Part shown: in pieces, positions 22,631-34,278 of the stretch | Layout of the letters: the number at the start of each line of letters is the position of its first letter | Position numbering within the stretch: position 1 is the first letter of the stretch | Source: Anaeramoeba flamelloides | Lineage: Eukaryota > Metamonada > Anaeramoebidae | DNA length: 64,000 bases | Assembly (NCBI GenBank): GCA_027625915.1 | Contig: JANTQA010000070.1 | Location: 1,927,001-1,991,000 of the forward strand | Reading direction: 5' to 3' | Translations under genes and position numbers: made by a program | Notes under the pieces: generated by a model | Told to the model about the DNA's origin: nothing | Seen by the model: only the letters and a program-made list of their open reading frames with translations | Database searches by the model: none

Positions 22631-24341
22631 CAAACTGAAATTGAAAAATAAATATTTTTATTGACTAATCAGAAAATTTCAATAATTCTTTTGAATTTAT
22701 TAAGATTGAATTTAAAAAAATGTTCCCCAAAATAAAGGGTTTTTTCAAAATCAAGATCTTTGTGAATGTTGATCAATTGAAAAAAATGTTTTAAGGCTTT
22801 TATTCCAATTTCCATCTTTTAAAATTTTTTAACTCTTGGCTACCAATAAAGACAAAGAATTATCTTGGATTAAATTCTTGTAATCTTTATAAAAAAGTTG
22901 ATTTTCAAAATGTTTTTTGAAATGATTTTTTTAAAAAAATACATTGATTAAAAGTAAATTGGATGAAAATTTTATTTTATTTTTGTTATAAATCCCACTG
23001 TGTGAATATGATTCTTATTTCAAAAAAAAAAAAATTAATATAATATTTCTTGTTTGTTTTTCTCATTCATAAAAACACAACATTTTTATCAAAAGATGGC
23101 TAAACCAATTGAGCCCCGAAATCAATAAAGGACCATTTACGAAAGAAGAAGAGGAATTATTAATCGAAAAGCAATCCGAGTTTGGGAACCGATGGTGTGT
23201 CCTGTCAAAATTTTTTAAAGGCAGACCAGAAAATATGCTCAAGAATTATTGGTATTCGATCATCTCACAAAAAGATAATAAGCAAAAAAGGAACCAGACC
23301 ATAGATAGTAAAACAACACCAAGAACCAAGAAAAGAAGTAAAAAGAAAACATCAAAGGATGTCTACGTCCCGTCTGGATCAACACGAAAAAGAGTACAAG
23401 AGGAAATCAAATTAATGAACAAAAACCCCGAAATTCTTTCTTCTCGGGTCACAAGATCACAATTGGCTAAAAAAAGAAAACTGATCAAAAACAAAAATGA
23501 AACAAAGCAAAATCCAAAAGAAGAACAGATGCAGGAGAGAGGAAAGATACAAGAAGAAGAAGAAGAAGAAGAAGAACAAAATCAAATGGGAGAACAGCAA
23601 CTAAAAGAAGATCCAAAACAAGAAAGCCAAACAAAAATCAATAGGATTAATAATACTAACCCTAACAATCTTCGGGAAAGAATATTCACAAATCAAACAA
23701 ACCCCAAACAACAAAAACCATTAATTGAAACCTTTGAAGATTTAAGTGAATCAAGATGGATTTCAATAGATGAAAACCAATTTAAATTTGATTTAGAATT
23801 CCAATTAAACAATTTTAAAAAGAAATTAAAGAAAGAAAAAAACCAACCACTTACTTTATTAAACCCTTTAATTGAAAATTCAAATTTATTCTCCAAATGT
23901 AATCCAAACACACCCCTATTTGACACCAATAACAATTTTGAACCAAATTTTGATGACAGTTTAAAAACTAATGATTTTTTCCCGATGGAGAATATCGAAG
24001 AATCATTAATTGACGCCTTCCAAATAAATTCAATGAGTTCTGATGTCAACACAAAAAACAATAACAAGAATAATACCATTAGTGGAAATGACAACAAAGA
24101 AAACGAAAATTATCATATAAATGAAAAAAGCAAACCTTTGAATGAAAAGATAGACAAATTTGGCGGGTATTCACTCTGTGATGATTTATCATCAGATAAT
24201 CAAATTGACGACTTCCAATTCGGCCACGAGAAAGACTTATGGGAAAATTATGAAGAAAATAATACAATAGAAGAAAATAATTTATTACAGCCTTTAAGTG
24301 TCAAAAACCCCTTTGATGATTCATCAGATATTTATGATTAA
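18752..24341 (+). CDS. Three-repeat (R1R2R3) Myb transcription factor
   Basis: Six exons: 18752-18882, 19822-19921, 20065-20175, 20274-20315, 20441-20544 and 23096-24341. Phases agree at every junction and the sum is 577 codons plus stop. R1 (about residues 70-120) reads LLWDSDSDKKLINF...NWVKIS across introns. R2 (about 121-170) reads KGPWNLVEDDIL...SWRYVSYLV...NPKQCRERWLNQL, where the Arg and Trp of CRERW are created by the 2551-base intron splice. R3 (about 174-222) reads KGPFTKEEEELL...NRWCVLSKFF...NYW. Helix-spacing tryptophans are present in most repeats, with the usual aromatic substitution at the first position of R3. A basic stretch, a Glu run and an acidic Asn-rich C-terminus follow, as in an activation domain. 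Such factors bind YAACNG-type DNA sites in the nucleus. Exon 1 is inferred from a phase-matched GTAATG donor and is the least certain part; exons 2-6 are strong. Confidence 0.88.
18883..19821 (+). other. First intron of the Myb gene (inferred)
   Basis: This 939-base AT-rich intron is inferred from donor GT|GTAATG at 18883 and acceptor CACTTAG ending at 19821. No element was recognised inside. If exon 1 is wrong, this is the 5' flank. Confidence 0.5.
20631..21183. mobile_element. Palindromic TTAA-flanked MITE, copy 1
   Basis: The 553-base element has long inverted arms, at least 200 bases each. The left end is GGTTTACAATCCCTGAAACT and the right end inverted is GGTTGACAATCCCTGAAACT. Both sides are flanked by TTAA (20627-20630 and 21184-21187), the target duplication of piggyBac and Kolobok superfamilies. 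It has no transposase. It sits inside the long Myb intron, 86 bases after the donor. A shorter member with the same ends is at 40724-40969. Confidence 0.88.
22586..22627. repeat. (AT)n microsatellite
   Basis: An uninterrupted tract of about 42 bases within the long Myb intron. Confidence 0.95.
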
Positions 24342-24449
24342 TTTTGGATATTTTAAATATTAAGTAATTTGCCATTATAATTTCCTTTACAACCCACCCT
24401 CTTAATTATTATACCCCATAAACACAATTTTCTTGTTATCATGTTCATC

Positions 24450-24490
<41 letters not shown>

Positions 24491-24899
24491 AATTGAAAGA
24501 AGATCCAATAAATTGAATAATTTCAATTTATAGAAGCAAAAGAATTTACCGGAATTATTCAGTGAAATTATTATATAAATGCTTGCTTCTTTCCTTTTAC
24601 ACATATTTTTTCATTGTAATTTTCTTGTCATTTTAAACCCGTTATATATAAATATATTGAGATATATATGTTTTTTTTTAACCACTAAATTTGCCATCAT
24701 AAACACATTAATAAATTTTAAAAAAAATTTAATATTTTTATTTTTTATTTTTTATTAATCATTAACGCATTAAATCGTTTTTTGCCACATCGAATTTTAT
24801 TCATAAATAAAAGTTAATGAATCTTTTTATTACTGTGATTAAGTAAGATAGTTTTATTATTATTTGTTCGACTTTTTGAACAATTTGGAATGATTATTA

Positions 24900-25097
24900 C
24901 AGTCAGTTCCACTTTTAAGGCACAAATTTTTAACGAAATTTATGGTAAAAAAAAAAATCTCAAATTAAAGCATAAAATTTGGAATTTTTTTTTTTAACAA
25001 ATTATTTTACTAAATTCAAATTTCGTGCCTTAATTTGAGATTTTTTTTGTACCTTAAATTTTGTTACAAGTTTGTTTCTTAAAAGTGGAACCGATGG
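24900..25097. mobile_element. Tc1/mariner-type MITE, family A copy 2
   Basis: 198 bases, beginning CAGTCAGTTCCACTTTTAAG and ending CTTAAAAGTGGAACCGATGG, with TA on both sides (24898-24899, 25098-25099). The whole element is a palindrome with a short A/T-rich centre. The sequence is clearly related to 17221-17416 and 62950-63142. Confidence 0.85.
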
Positions 25098-25310
25098 TAG
25101 AAGAAATTTCATATTTCTAAAAAAAATAAAAATTTGATGTTTTTCTTTTTGAGAGTTTTATTTAAATTGCTATTTTTTTCAATTGTATGTTTTTTTATGT
25201 CAATTCCTCGTCATTGGAATACATGTTTACTCTCAAATATAAACAAAAATTTTTCATTTATTTTAATCCCAGGCTTGTTACTTGGAAAAAAAAAATATTT
25301 TTTGATTCAT

Positions 25311-26580
25311 ACTAGTATGAAAAAATAAAATTGAAAAAATAAAGTTTGACAAAACTAAAACTTCAATAACCATTTCACCATTTTTAATCAAGTTCATTCA
25401 AAATACAATCAAAATTCCAGTTCTTATAAATCTTGAGGCTGTTGGATTTATTGTTGTTAATAGTCTTATGATTTTTAAAAGTCTCTAGTCTAGAAAAACA
25501 GGTCTATTTTGGAGTAAAGAAAATTTAAATGGTTGTGACAAATAATTTTCTTATAACTCAACTTTAGGAAATTTTTTGAATAGATAATAACTAATAGTTT
25601 AGAAAACACTTGTATCATCTAAAAAACTCAAACAAAAAAGAACCTAACCGATGATAAATATTGAGAGTCCTAGGTTTTTTTACTTTTTGAAATCAACATA
25701 AAATTTATTAAAATTTCCGGTTTATTTCGAAAAATAATTAAAAACCTAACAAAAGTATCCGTCAAGTGTTGTAGAGTACCTAGTTTTTTTTTCATTTCAG
25801 AAATAAAAAGAAAATTTTTAAATTTTTTTTTTAATTTCTAAAATAAAAAAAAAAACATAACTACGCTTTTCTTGAGGTTTTATGTTTTATTAGTAAAATC
25901 TTCATATTTTCCTAATAAACAAAAAACTAAAGAAAACCCAACGAAACAGTCTATAGAGTCTCTAGGTTTCCCAGAATTCAAAAGAATAGAGAAAAATCAT
26001 AGATTTTACTCAATTCCTTTAAAATTCTGGATAAGCTAACGTTGTTTTTTTTTACTTTTTGGAATAAACCGAAAATTTGAATAAATTTTCAGTTTATTCC
26101 AAAAATTAAAAAAAACCTAACGAAAAGTGTCCTAGGTTTTCTTGAGGTTTTCTGTTTATTTGTTAAGTGTTCTAGGTTTTTTTGAGGTTTTCTATTTTAT
26201 TTCAAAAAGTAAAAAAAAACCTAACGGAAAATCAAAGAAAAAAATTTTTTTTCTATTTATAAGAACAAATAATTCTTTAAAAGTCAAAATAATTGATTCC
26301 CTATTTGAAAGATATTCATCAGATTTAAAATACTATTAAAATATAATAAAATGACCTCTAAGCTAGAAGCATATAAGTTTTCTAATTTTTTACTATTAAA
26401 ACGAAAAAAAATATTAATAATAACTGGAAAATTGGATTTTCCCAACTTAAATTGTAAAATATCTTTAAAAATATTTTTTGATCAAAGATCTTTTATTAAC
26501 CAAGAGTGTTTATTCTAATTGAAATTATTAAAAAGGGTCAAATTAGCAAATATTTAATTTTTTTTTGAAAAAATTTTTTC
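25311..26580 (+). repeat. Dispersed repeat R2, long copy 1
   Basis: About 1.27 kb aligns along its whole length with 57228-58310: both start at TAGTATGAAAAAAT and both end in a T-rich block after AAATTAGCAAATRTTTAAT. Inside are several inverted modules of the type CCTAACGAAAA / TTTTCGTTAGG with T- or A-rich stems, and short motifs such as GTCAAGTGTTGTAGAGTACC. Some blocks look like eroded coding sequence but no frame stays open. Short versions of the palindromic modules occur at 40424-40625, 48745-48965, 50500-50700 and 62460-62845. Confidence 0.65.
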
Positions 26581-27398
26581 AGGATCGTGCAATGTAATGA
26601 AAATAAAGAAATGTTTTATTTTTTTGAAAAAATAATTCTTATAAGGGGATTTAACAAGTAGAAAAAGTAAAAAAAAAAAACATGATTCCTTTCGAATCGT
26701 TTTAACCCTTTACATCTGAAATTTTATATTTTTGTAATCATTTTGGCAACTGTCTTTCATAATTTTACCAGATTCAAATTTTGAGTAAAAAATAACTAAA
26801 AAATATTTCAATAAAGATTCTGTGATTTTATTTATCATCATTCCATTGTTCACAAAGTTAAATAGATGATTGTACTCAAATTTCAAAATCTACTTGATGT
26901 TCAATTTTGATTTTTTACTTTTCGAAAAGATTTTGACTCATTTGAATCTTCAAACGATAAATAAATATTATTAGAAAAAATTCTTTTTATAAACCCTTTA
27001 ATTGCAACATTCTTATTTAAACAGTAAATGATATAATTAGTATAAAATATTGGCATTTTTCGAATAAATCAATTTCACATTTTTAGATTATTTATCAAAT
27101 TTGTTTTTGTATTGATCTTTTCAGGGACATTTCAAAACAATTATCCACATTTTCAAAGTAAAGATAAAAATAATTAAATTTAATATTTTAGTTGATAATA
27201 ATATTTTGAATATATATTTTGTTTCAGTTAAAAAAATAAGTAAATTAAATACTTTTTATTATTTTTACAATTTTTTACAAACTCTAATTAATTATAATTA
27301 TAATTAAAATTATAAACACATGTAAAAAAAAAAAAAAAAAAAAAAAAAAGATAAATAAAAAACAGTTTAATAATAAATTGGTTTTAAAAAAGTGTGTC

Positions 27399-27429
<31 letters not shown>

Positions 27430-27537
27430 TAAATACATAATGTCAAAAATATTTGGATTTAAATTTATCATTTATTTTATAGATACCTTTGAAAACAATT
27501 CTAGCACACTTATTTAAAATGATTATCATCCACAAAA

Positions 27538-28544
27538 TTATTTGCGATGATTTTTAGATTGATAATCTTGTTGATTGTGATATTTAGCAAAACTATTATT
27601 TCGAGAATCTATATCTCTTTCTGCTCTCAAGTTTCTATTTTCTCGTTGATCATTAGGAAATAGGAAATCATGAGAATTATTTCTGTTTTCACCCTTTTGA
27701 AAACTTCGTTTATTAAATAAATTATTCTTATTCTTATTCTTATTATTGTACATATTTTCATTTCTCTCATTTCTTTGATTGTAATATTGAGAATTTCTAT
27801 AATTATTTCGAATATTTGGTTGAAACTCTTGACTAACTGGTCTTTTTTGTGACTGGCTTTGATTATTATTTCTATTTCTATCATTAGGGTGTTCTTGATA
27901 ATGGCTATTATTACGATGATAACGATTGTTATTACGGTGATAGCGATTGTTGTTACGGTGATAATTATTATAATTATCATTATGGTGATGATTATGTCGA
28001 TTGCTTTGACTTTGAGGAACATTGAGGCTATAATTCTGGTTATATTTAGTTCTGAATTTTTTTTGTTGTGAATCAACATATCTTTGAGATAATAAAACTT
28101 GAAGCGGTTCAGATTGGGATTGTGATTGTGGTTCAAGTTCAAGTTGATCGGGTAACCGATTTCTTTGAATTGATAAGCTATAATCATGATATTTAGGATT
28201 ACTCATTCTTTTATTTCGATTTCTTTGGATTTGGTTATGATGTGTTTCGTTCATCTTTTGAATTCGATTATTGTCAATTGAATTTGGAGATGGGTTATTA
28301 TATCTTCTTTCTGATAATTGCTCATTTTGTGATGACAATTTTACAAAATTTTCTTCTTCAAATGGTTCAAACTGGTTAAATTGCAAATTCGTTCTACTTT
28401 TAAAAATCTTATTTCTCTTTTGTTGTATTGGATTAAGTCTTGGTTCTTTTCGATGAGAATAAAATTGTTCTCTTGGATCAAAATCAATTGCATTTTTTGA
28501 ATTTGGATTTTCATAAAGATTATTATTTATTTCATAATTCCTAA

Positions 28545-28576
<32 letters not shown>

Positions 28577-30267
28577 GTAGTAGTAGTAGTGTTATCATTA
28601 TAATTATCATTATTGTTATTATTTGGATACTGTGCTGAAAGGGAATTGGTTCTTTTAGGTGGGGACATTGATGAATTCCTTGAAGAAGGAGATCCGATTA
28701 AAGAAGCTTTTCTTTTATTTGAAAATATTTGATCTAAATCCATCCCTCTTTTTGTTCGAGTTTGTGGTTGCTGTGGCTGTGGCGGTGGAGACATTGATTT
28801 AGTTGTAGGGATCAATCGTGGAGAAGTGTGCAAAATAGATTGTAATGGTGATTGTGATCCTCGGTTTTCTCTTGTTGGATAATAGTTATTTGGTTCGTCA
28901 TATAAATTTGATGAAATTGAACGGAAACTACTACTATCATTTTTTTGTGAAATTTGATAATTTCTTAATTTGGGTTTTTTCATTTCACCTAAAGAATATT
29001 CTCTTGAATAATAATAATTCTTTAAATTTTCATGCTCTGCCTCTTGTTCTTGTTCTGTTTCTTGTTCCCTTTCTTGGTCCTTTTCTTGTTTTTGTTGCTC
29101 TTCAAGTATCTGTTGCTGTCTTTGTTTTTCGAGTAATAGTTTTTGCTTTTTTCCCAATTGGTAATGTTCTGGCTTTTTCTGTGATAACTTAAAATGATCG
29201 TTTACTCCTGTATTTGGTGGAGATTTCAAGATTTGATCATAATTTCTTTTATAAACAGTTTCTTTATGTTCATTTTTTAATTTATAATTTATATTGAAAT
29301 TCTTTAATTTTTCTGATTTTAAAAATTCTTCATGTTGCGATAAATATTTTTTTCTTAATTGTTGGAATTTTTTTTTTTTATTATACTTATCGTATATTGC
29401 AGTATTATTACCACTGTTATTACCACCATCATTATTTAATGGTAACGATTGGCTTATTGGTTTAGTTGGTAATAAATTGTGTTTTAAGTTCTCGATTGAA
29501 GGTTGCTTTTGTTTGTGATTTTTCTTTTTTGGTTTTGTGTTTGCCAATCGCGAAATTGGGTTTTGTTGTTGCGTGGGCTTTTGTAAACTCTTTTGAAATT
29601 TTGTGCCCTTGCTTGAATCTGCTTTTAAATTCAATTTTTTTTTTTGAATGGTTTTTGGATTTTTTTTCTTGTGTATTTTTTTTTTACTATCTTGTTGATA
29701 AATTCTCATCCATGCTTTTTTTTTGCCAAAAATTTCTTTTTTTAGTTCAACCGCTGGTTCTTCTTCTTGCTCTATTTTTGTTTTTGATTTCATTTCTGTT
29801 TCTGTTTCTGTTTTTGTTTCTGTTTTTGTTTCTGTTTTTGTTTCTGTTTCTGTTTCTAGTTCCATCTCTGTTCCTACATTAATTACCGTTTCTGTTTCTG
29901 CTTCTGTTTGTGTTTGTGCTTGTGTTTCTGTTTCTGTTTCTATTTCTGTTGATAATAATGTTTTTGATTTGGTTTGTAATTCTTGTTGAGTTTCGAGATT
30001 GCTTTCGATTTTTTGTTTTGTTTCTTTTTCATGTTCTTGATTTATATTTTGATCTTGATCTTTATTTTGATCTTGATCTTGTTTTAATTTTGTTTTTATC
30101 TGAGATTCATTTTCAATTTTTTGTAAATGTTTGTTTTTTTGTTGTAAATCAATGTCTGTTTTTTTGTTTTTTTTATTTAGTTTTAATTGTTCAAATTCCT
30201 TTTCTGCTTTATTTTTATTTTCTTTTTGATTTTCAATTCCATTTATTTGTTCGATTTCCATTTGCAT
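27538..30267 (-). CDS. Low-complexity protein, C-terminal part of a probable giant gene
   Basis: This 909-codon frame has no recognised domain. The N-terminal third is rich in Lys, Gln and Glu, with an ETETE/KTETK tract near residues 110-160, then an acidic-to-basic transition (EIFGKKKAWMRIYQ). A middle section is rich in Pro, Ser and Asn, with an Asn run encoded by ATT-type repeats near 28548-28576. The C-terminal quarter is Arg/Asn/Tyr/Gln-rich (for example repeated HRNNNRY units near 27905-27960), resembling disordered RNA-binding tails. The frame is open well upstream of its first Met, overlapping the end of the neighbouring frame inside A-rich sequence. It is therefore probably the continuation of 30390-33398, shifted by one base in a homopolymer. 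The true stop is TAA at 27538-27540. Function unknown. Confidence 0.7.
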
Positions 30268-30389
30268 ATTTTCTTCTATTTTCTTTGTTTTTTCGTTTCC
30301 TTTTACTTTTACTTTTTCATTTCCTTTTCCTTTTCCTTTTGTTTTATTTCTTTTTTCAGTTTCTTTTTTTAATTCTGATTTGCGAATTT

Positions 30390-33300
30390 TTATTTGATTT
30401 TGGTTTTTTCTTTTTTCATTAAATCTTCTATTTTTTGGTACTTTTTTTTTAGAATTTTTTTTTTTAATTTCTTGGTTTTTTCTTGTTTTTTTTTTTTTTT
30501 TTTGGAAGTGATTTTGTTTTTGTTTTTTGGTTTTTTATTATTATTTTTATTAATGTTTAACATATTTTTGGATTTTTTTGTTTTTAAATTAGATTTTGCA
30601 TTTTGTTTTTCTTTTTTTTTTTTTAATGTTTTTTCCTTACTAATTTGTTGTTTATTTTTTTCCTGAATATTCTGATCATCAATTTTTTTTTTTTTATCAT
30701 TTTGGGTATTAATTTGGCCTTTATTTAGATTTTTGGAAAAATCTTCTTTCTTGTTTTTTAAATTTTGCTCATTTAAATTGTTCTTTTGATCTTTTTTTAA
30801 TAATAATTTTTTGTTTTTTTGTTTCATTTCTAATTTTTCATTTTTTTGAGTATTTTTTTGAAGAGAATTTTTGGTTTGTAATTCTTTTAATTTGCCTTTT
30901 TTTTCTCTTTCTTGATTTCTTTTTGATGATAAAGATTTTTTGAATTCCAATAACTTTTCTTCAAAGGGTTTTTTTTTTTTTTTCCTTCTGTTTGAGGGTT
31001 TGTTTGTAGGTCGGGGTTTTTTTGTTGTTTCTTTTTTCTGAATGATTTCTTTTTTATTTTTTGTTTCTTTTTTATTTGTAGTTTCTTTTTGATTCATGGA
31101 CTTTTTGTTATGAATTGTTTCTTTTTTGTTATTAATGGTTTCCTTCTTGTTATTAATTGTTTCCTTTTTGTTATTAATAATTTCCTTTTTGTTAATACTT
31201 GTTTCCTTTTCATTTTTGATTTCCTTTTTATTTACTCTTTCCTTTTTATTGTTTGTACTTTTGTTATGACTTTTTTCCTTTTTAGTTTCCTTGTTGGCGA
31301 CAATTTTATTTTGATCATTTTTTTTAATTGATTTTTTTTGAAATTTATCATGTTTTTGATTCACTTTCAAATTGTCTCTTGATTTTTTTTTCAATTGTTT
31401 ACTTTTTTGTAAAGTTTTTGATTCGTTTGTTTTTTGTTTTTTTGTTTGTTTTTTAAGATTTTTCTTCATTTTTTTATCTTTTTTGTTATCCTTTTGAATG
31501 CCTTTCTTTGTTTCTTTTTTCTTTTTTCTTTTGTTTTTATTCGTTGCTGTGGAACCAATTTCTTTTTTTTGTTGTGTTGTATCAAGTTTTTTTTCTTCAG
31601 CATCTTCACTGAATTCAAGTTCTTCATCCGAAATTGTTTCATTTTCGGCAATATAATCAGAAGCTGATTGCTTTGTAGTTGAACTAGAATCACTATCATC
31701 CCATGTTGAACTTGTATCAAAACTATTTGATTTACTAGAATTTGTATCTGATTCTGTACTGGTTCCTAAGCTTGATCCTGATTCTGATAATGATCCTGAT
31801 TCTGATTCTGATTCTGATTCTGATTCTGATCCTGATCCTGATCCTGATCCTGATCCTGATCCTGTTTCTGATTCTGATCCTGATTCCGAAAGAGAAGAAC
31901 TCGAAATATTTTTTGAATTTGAAACTATATCAGATTCCGATTCTATTTCTGTAACTGTTTCTGACTCTGAATCTGTCTCTGACTCTGACTCTGACTCCAA
32001 CTCCGACTCCGAGTCTGATATTAATTTTAAAGGTTTGGATGGTAAATTAGATTGTTTCTTCTTCTTATTTTCTGAAATATTCTTCTTGTTTTTTGAAATA
32101 TTTTTCTTATTTGTTTGAATATTCTTATTTTTTGAAATATTCTTCTTTTCATTATTTTTTGGAGTTTGTGTTTTTTTGTTTGTTAAGGATTTCTCATCTT
32201 TTTGAGAATTCGATTTATCATTTAAATTTTTTTTATTAACTGCCAATTGTGTTGTTTTATTAATTGCTTCATTTTTTATATTTTGATTTTGATTTTGATT
32301 TTTATTCTTATGAGTAATTAATTCATTTTTATTAGTTTTAGTATTTAGTCTTCGACGCTTATTATTTAATTTTGATTTTTTTTCATCAAAATTCCTTTTC
32401 CTTTCTTGTTTAAATCTATTTAATTTTTCCATAAGGTTTGTTTTTGAAGAATTTAAATCTGATTTAGTTTTTTTATTTTTGTTTTGATCTTTATTCATTT
32501 TAGATTTCTTTTTATTATTTTTATTAGTACTGTTATTGTTATTGTTATTATGATTATTATTATTATGACTTGTTGAATTTTTGGTTGGTGTTTGCGATGT
32601 TTTTGAATTTTTCATTAATTTTGATTTTTTTTGCAAGATTTCCTTTGGATTTTCATCTGTGGGCACTGCTCTTTTTCTTGATTTTTGGAAATTCTGTGTT
32701 TTTTGATTATCAAATTGATAGGTTCCAATTATTATTTTCTGTAAATTAAGTTCACCTTTAATTAATTCTTTAACTTTGATCTCAATATTTTGTTCCTTTG
32801 AATTTTGTTTATCTATTTTTTTTTTGGTATTTTTTTCTTTATTTGGTTGTTGATCAAATCTAATAGTTATAAATTCTTTATTCTTCATTTCATTTTTTAA
32901 ATTGTAATTTTTTGGTGAAGATATTGAATTTGAAGTATTGTCATTCAATTCAATGATCTTACTGTTCATATTATTTTGTTTTTGATTTACTTTTTGATTA
33001 TTTTCCTTCTCAAATAATTCTAAATTATTATTTATTAATTCTTTATTTATTGTTTTACTATCTTTAATAACATTATTATCTTGGAAATTGTCTTTTAATT
33101 TATTTTTATGATCGTTAGTAATAATTTTTATTTGAGAATTTAATTCATTTATTAAAGAAATCTCTTTTTCTAGTTGAATTTTCTTTTCACCATTCATTTC
33201 GTTTTTTTCAATTATAATTTCATTAGATTTGGTATTTTTTGTTTCCAAAGATTTATTAATTAAATTTGGAATTAAAATTTTTTGTTCTGATATAAGTATC

Positions 33301-33398
33301 CTTTCTTTTATTTGCTTATTTTTTCTATTTTGTACTTTTGTTAAATTATTATTAATGTTTTTTTCCTTTTCCATTTGGTTTTCTTTTTGAATTTTCAT
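30390..33398 (-). CDS. Lys/Glu-rich protein with acidic Ser repeats, middle part of a probable giant gene
   Basis: This 1002-codon frame is strongly Lys/Asn/Glu-rich. Around 31600-32010 it encodes an acidic SE/SD/SG tract, typical of casein-kinase-2 substrates and nucleolar proteins. Near 31090-31200 there are tandem KKETINN heptads. The last 150 residues are nearly all Lys/Gln/Asn. Its upstream frame stays open as alternating Glu-Arg/Glu-Lys through the microsatellite to about 33820, so the listed Met at 33398 is unlikely to be the real start. Downstream, a second frame overlaps through A runs (up to 18 A near 30486-30503) into 27538-30267. No catalytic motif is visible; it could be a nuclear scaffold, but that is a guess. 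Confidence 0.65.
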   Translation of the reverse strand: MKIQKENQMEKEKNINNNLTKVQNRKNKQIKERILISEQKILIPNLINKSLETKNTKSNEIIIEKNEMNGEKKIQLEKEISLINELNSQIKIITNDHKNKLKDNFQDNNVIKDSKTINKELINNNLELFEKENNQKVNQKQNNMNSKIIELNDNTSNSISSPKNYNLKNEMKNKEFITIRFDQQPNKEKNTKKKIDKQNSKEQNIEIKVKELIKGELNLQKIIIGTYQFDNQKTQNFQKSRKRAVPTDENPKEILQKKSKLMKNSKTSQTPTKNSTSHNNNNHNNNNNNSTNKNNKKKSKMNKDQNKNKKTKSDLNSSKTNLMEKLNRFKQERKRNFDEKKSKLNNKRRRLNTKTNKNELITHKNKNQNQNQNIKNEAINKTTQLAVNKKNLNDKSNSQKDEKSLTNKKTQTPKNNEKKNISKNKNIQTNKKNISKNKKNISENKKKKQSNLPSKPLKLISDSESELESESESETDSESETVTEIESESDIVSNSKNISSSSLSESGSESETGSGSGSGSGSGSESESESESESGSLSESGSSLGTSTESDTNSSKSNSFDTSSTWDDSDSSSTTKQSASDYIAENETISDEELEFSEDAEEKKLDTTQQKKEIGSTATNKNKRKKKKETKKGIQKDNKKDKKMKKNLKKQTKKQKTNESKTLQKSKQLKKKSRDNLKVNQKHDKFQKKSIKKNDQNKIVANKETKKEKSHNKSTNNKKERVNKKEIKNEKETSINKKEIINNKKETINNKKETINNKKETIHNKKSMNQKETTNKKETKNKKEIIQKKETTKKPRPTNKPSNRRKKKKKPFEEKLLEFKKSLSSKRNQEREKKGKLKELQTKNSLQKNTQKNEKLEMKQKNKKLLLKKDQKNNLNEQNLKNKKEDFSKNLNKGQINTQNDKKKKIDDQNIQEKNKQQISKEKTLKKKKEKQNAKSNLKTKKSKNMLNINKNNNKKPKNKNKITSKKKKKKQEKTKKLKKKILKKKYQKIEDLMKKEKTKIK

Positions 33399-33401
33399 CT
33401 C

Positions 33402-34278
33402 ATTTTCTCTTTCTATTTCTTTCTCTCTTTCTTTTTCCTTTTCCCTTTCTCTTTCTCTTTCTTTTTGTTTTTCTTTTTCTTTTTCTCTTGCTTTTTTTCT
33501 TTCTCTTTCTCTCTCTCTTTCTTTTTCCTTTTTCCTTTCTTTTTCTCTTTCTCTTTCTTTTTCTTTTTCTTTACCTCTTTCTTTTTCTCTTTCTCTTTCT
33601 TTTTCTTTTTCTTTTTCTCTTTCTTTTTCTTTTTCTCTTTCTTTTTCTTTTTCTCTTTCTTTTTCTTTTTCTCTTTCTTTTTCTTCTTCTCTTTCTTTTT
33701 CTTCTTCTCTTTCTTTTTCTTTTTCTCTTTCTTTTTCTCTTTCTCTTTCTTTTTCTATTTCTTTTTCTCTTTCTTTTTCTCTTTCTCTTTCTTTTTCTCT
33801 TTCTTTTTCTCTTTCTTTTTTTTTTCTTTTTCTTTTTCTCTTTCTTTTTCTCTTTCTTTTTCTTTTTCTCTTTCTTTTTCTCTTTCTTTTTCTCTTTCTT
33901 TTTCTCTTTCTTTTTCTTTTTCTCTTTCTTTTTCTCTTTCTTTTTTTTTCTCTCTCTCTTTTTTTCTCTCTCTTTCTCTCTCTCTTTCTTTTTCTCTCTC
34001 TCTTTCCTTTTCCTTTTCTTTTTCTCTTTCTCTTTCTCTTTCTTTTTCTCTTTCTATTTCTTTTTCTCTTTCTTTTTCTCTTTCTTTTTCTCTTTCTTTT
34101 TCTCTTTCTCTTTCTCGTTCTCTTTCTTTTTCCTTTTCTCTTTCCTTTTCATTTTCTCTTTCCTTTTCTCTTTCTCTTTCTTTTTCTCTTTCTCTTTCCT
34201 TTTCATTTTCTCTTTCCTTTTCTCTTTCTCTTTCTTTTTCTCTTTCTCTTTCCTTTTCTCTTTCTCTTTCTTTTTCAT
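33402..34278. repeat. About 0.9 kb polypyrimidine/polypurine hexamer tract
   Basis: The plus strand is almost only C and T, built from CTTTTT and CTCTTT units; the minus strand is almost only A and G. It encodes alternating Glu-Arg/Glu-Lys (a single charged helix-like segment) in the giant gene. Interruptions are rare (for example GCTTTTT near 33490, ATTTC units, one CGTTC near 34115). Confidence 0.9.

Larger units (their letters stand above)
20545..23095 (+). other. 2.55 kb intron splitting Myb repeat R2
   Basis: The donor is GAAAG|GTAATA at 20545 and the acceptor TCAAAAG ends at 23095. The splice restores CRE-R-W of R2. The intron carries the palindromic TTAA-flanked element at 20631-21183, an (AT)n tract at 22586-22627 and otherwise featureless AT-rich DNA. 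The other late introns of this gene are only 98-143 bases, so this one has grown, in part by insertion. Confidence 0.85.
24342..27537. other. Gene-free stretch between Myb gene and giant gene
   Basis: The region between two 3' ends (Myb plus strand, giant gene minus strand). It contains (AT)n at 24453-24488, MITE A copy 2, a 1.3 kb copy of repeat R2, and A runs of about 25 near 27324-27348 and 27400-27425. No gene is supported. Confidence 0.65.

Noticed and set aside
23693-24267. Minus-strand frames opposite the last Myb exon
   Set aside because: Shadows of the Myb gene's acidic, Asn-rich C-terminus.
29466-30422. Plus-strand Phe/Leu/Val-rich frames opposite the 909-codon frame
   Set aside because: Complement of Lys/Gln/Glu codons; no start context or domain.
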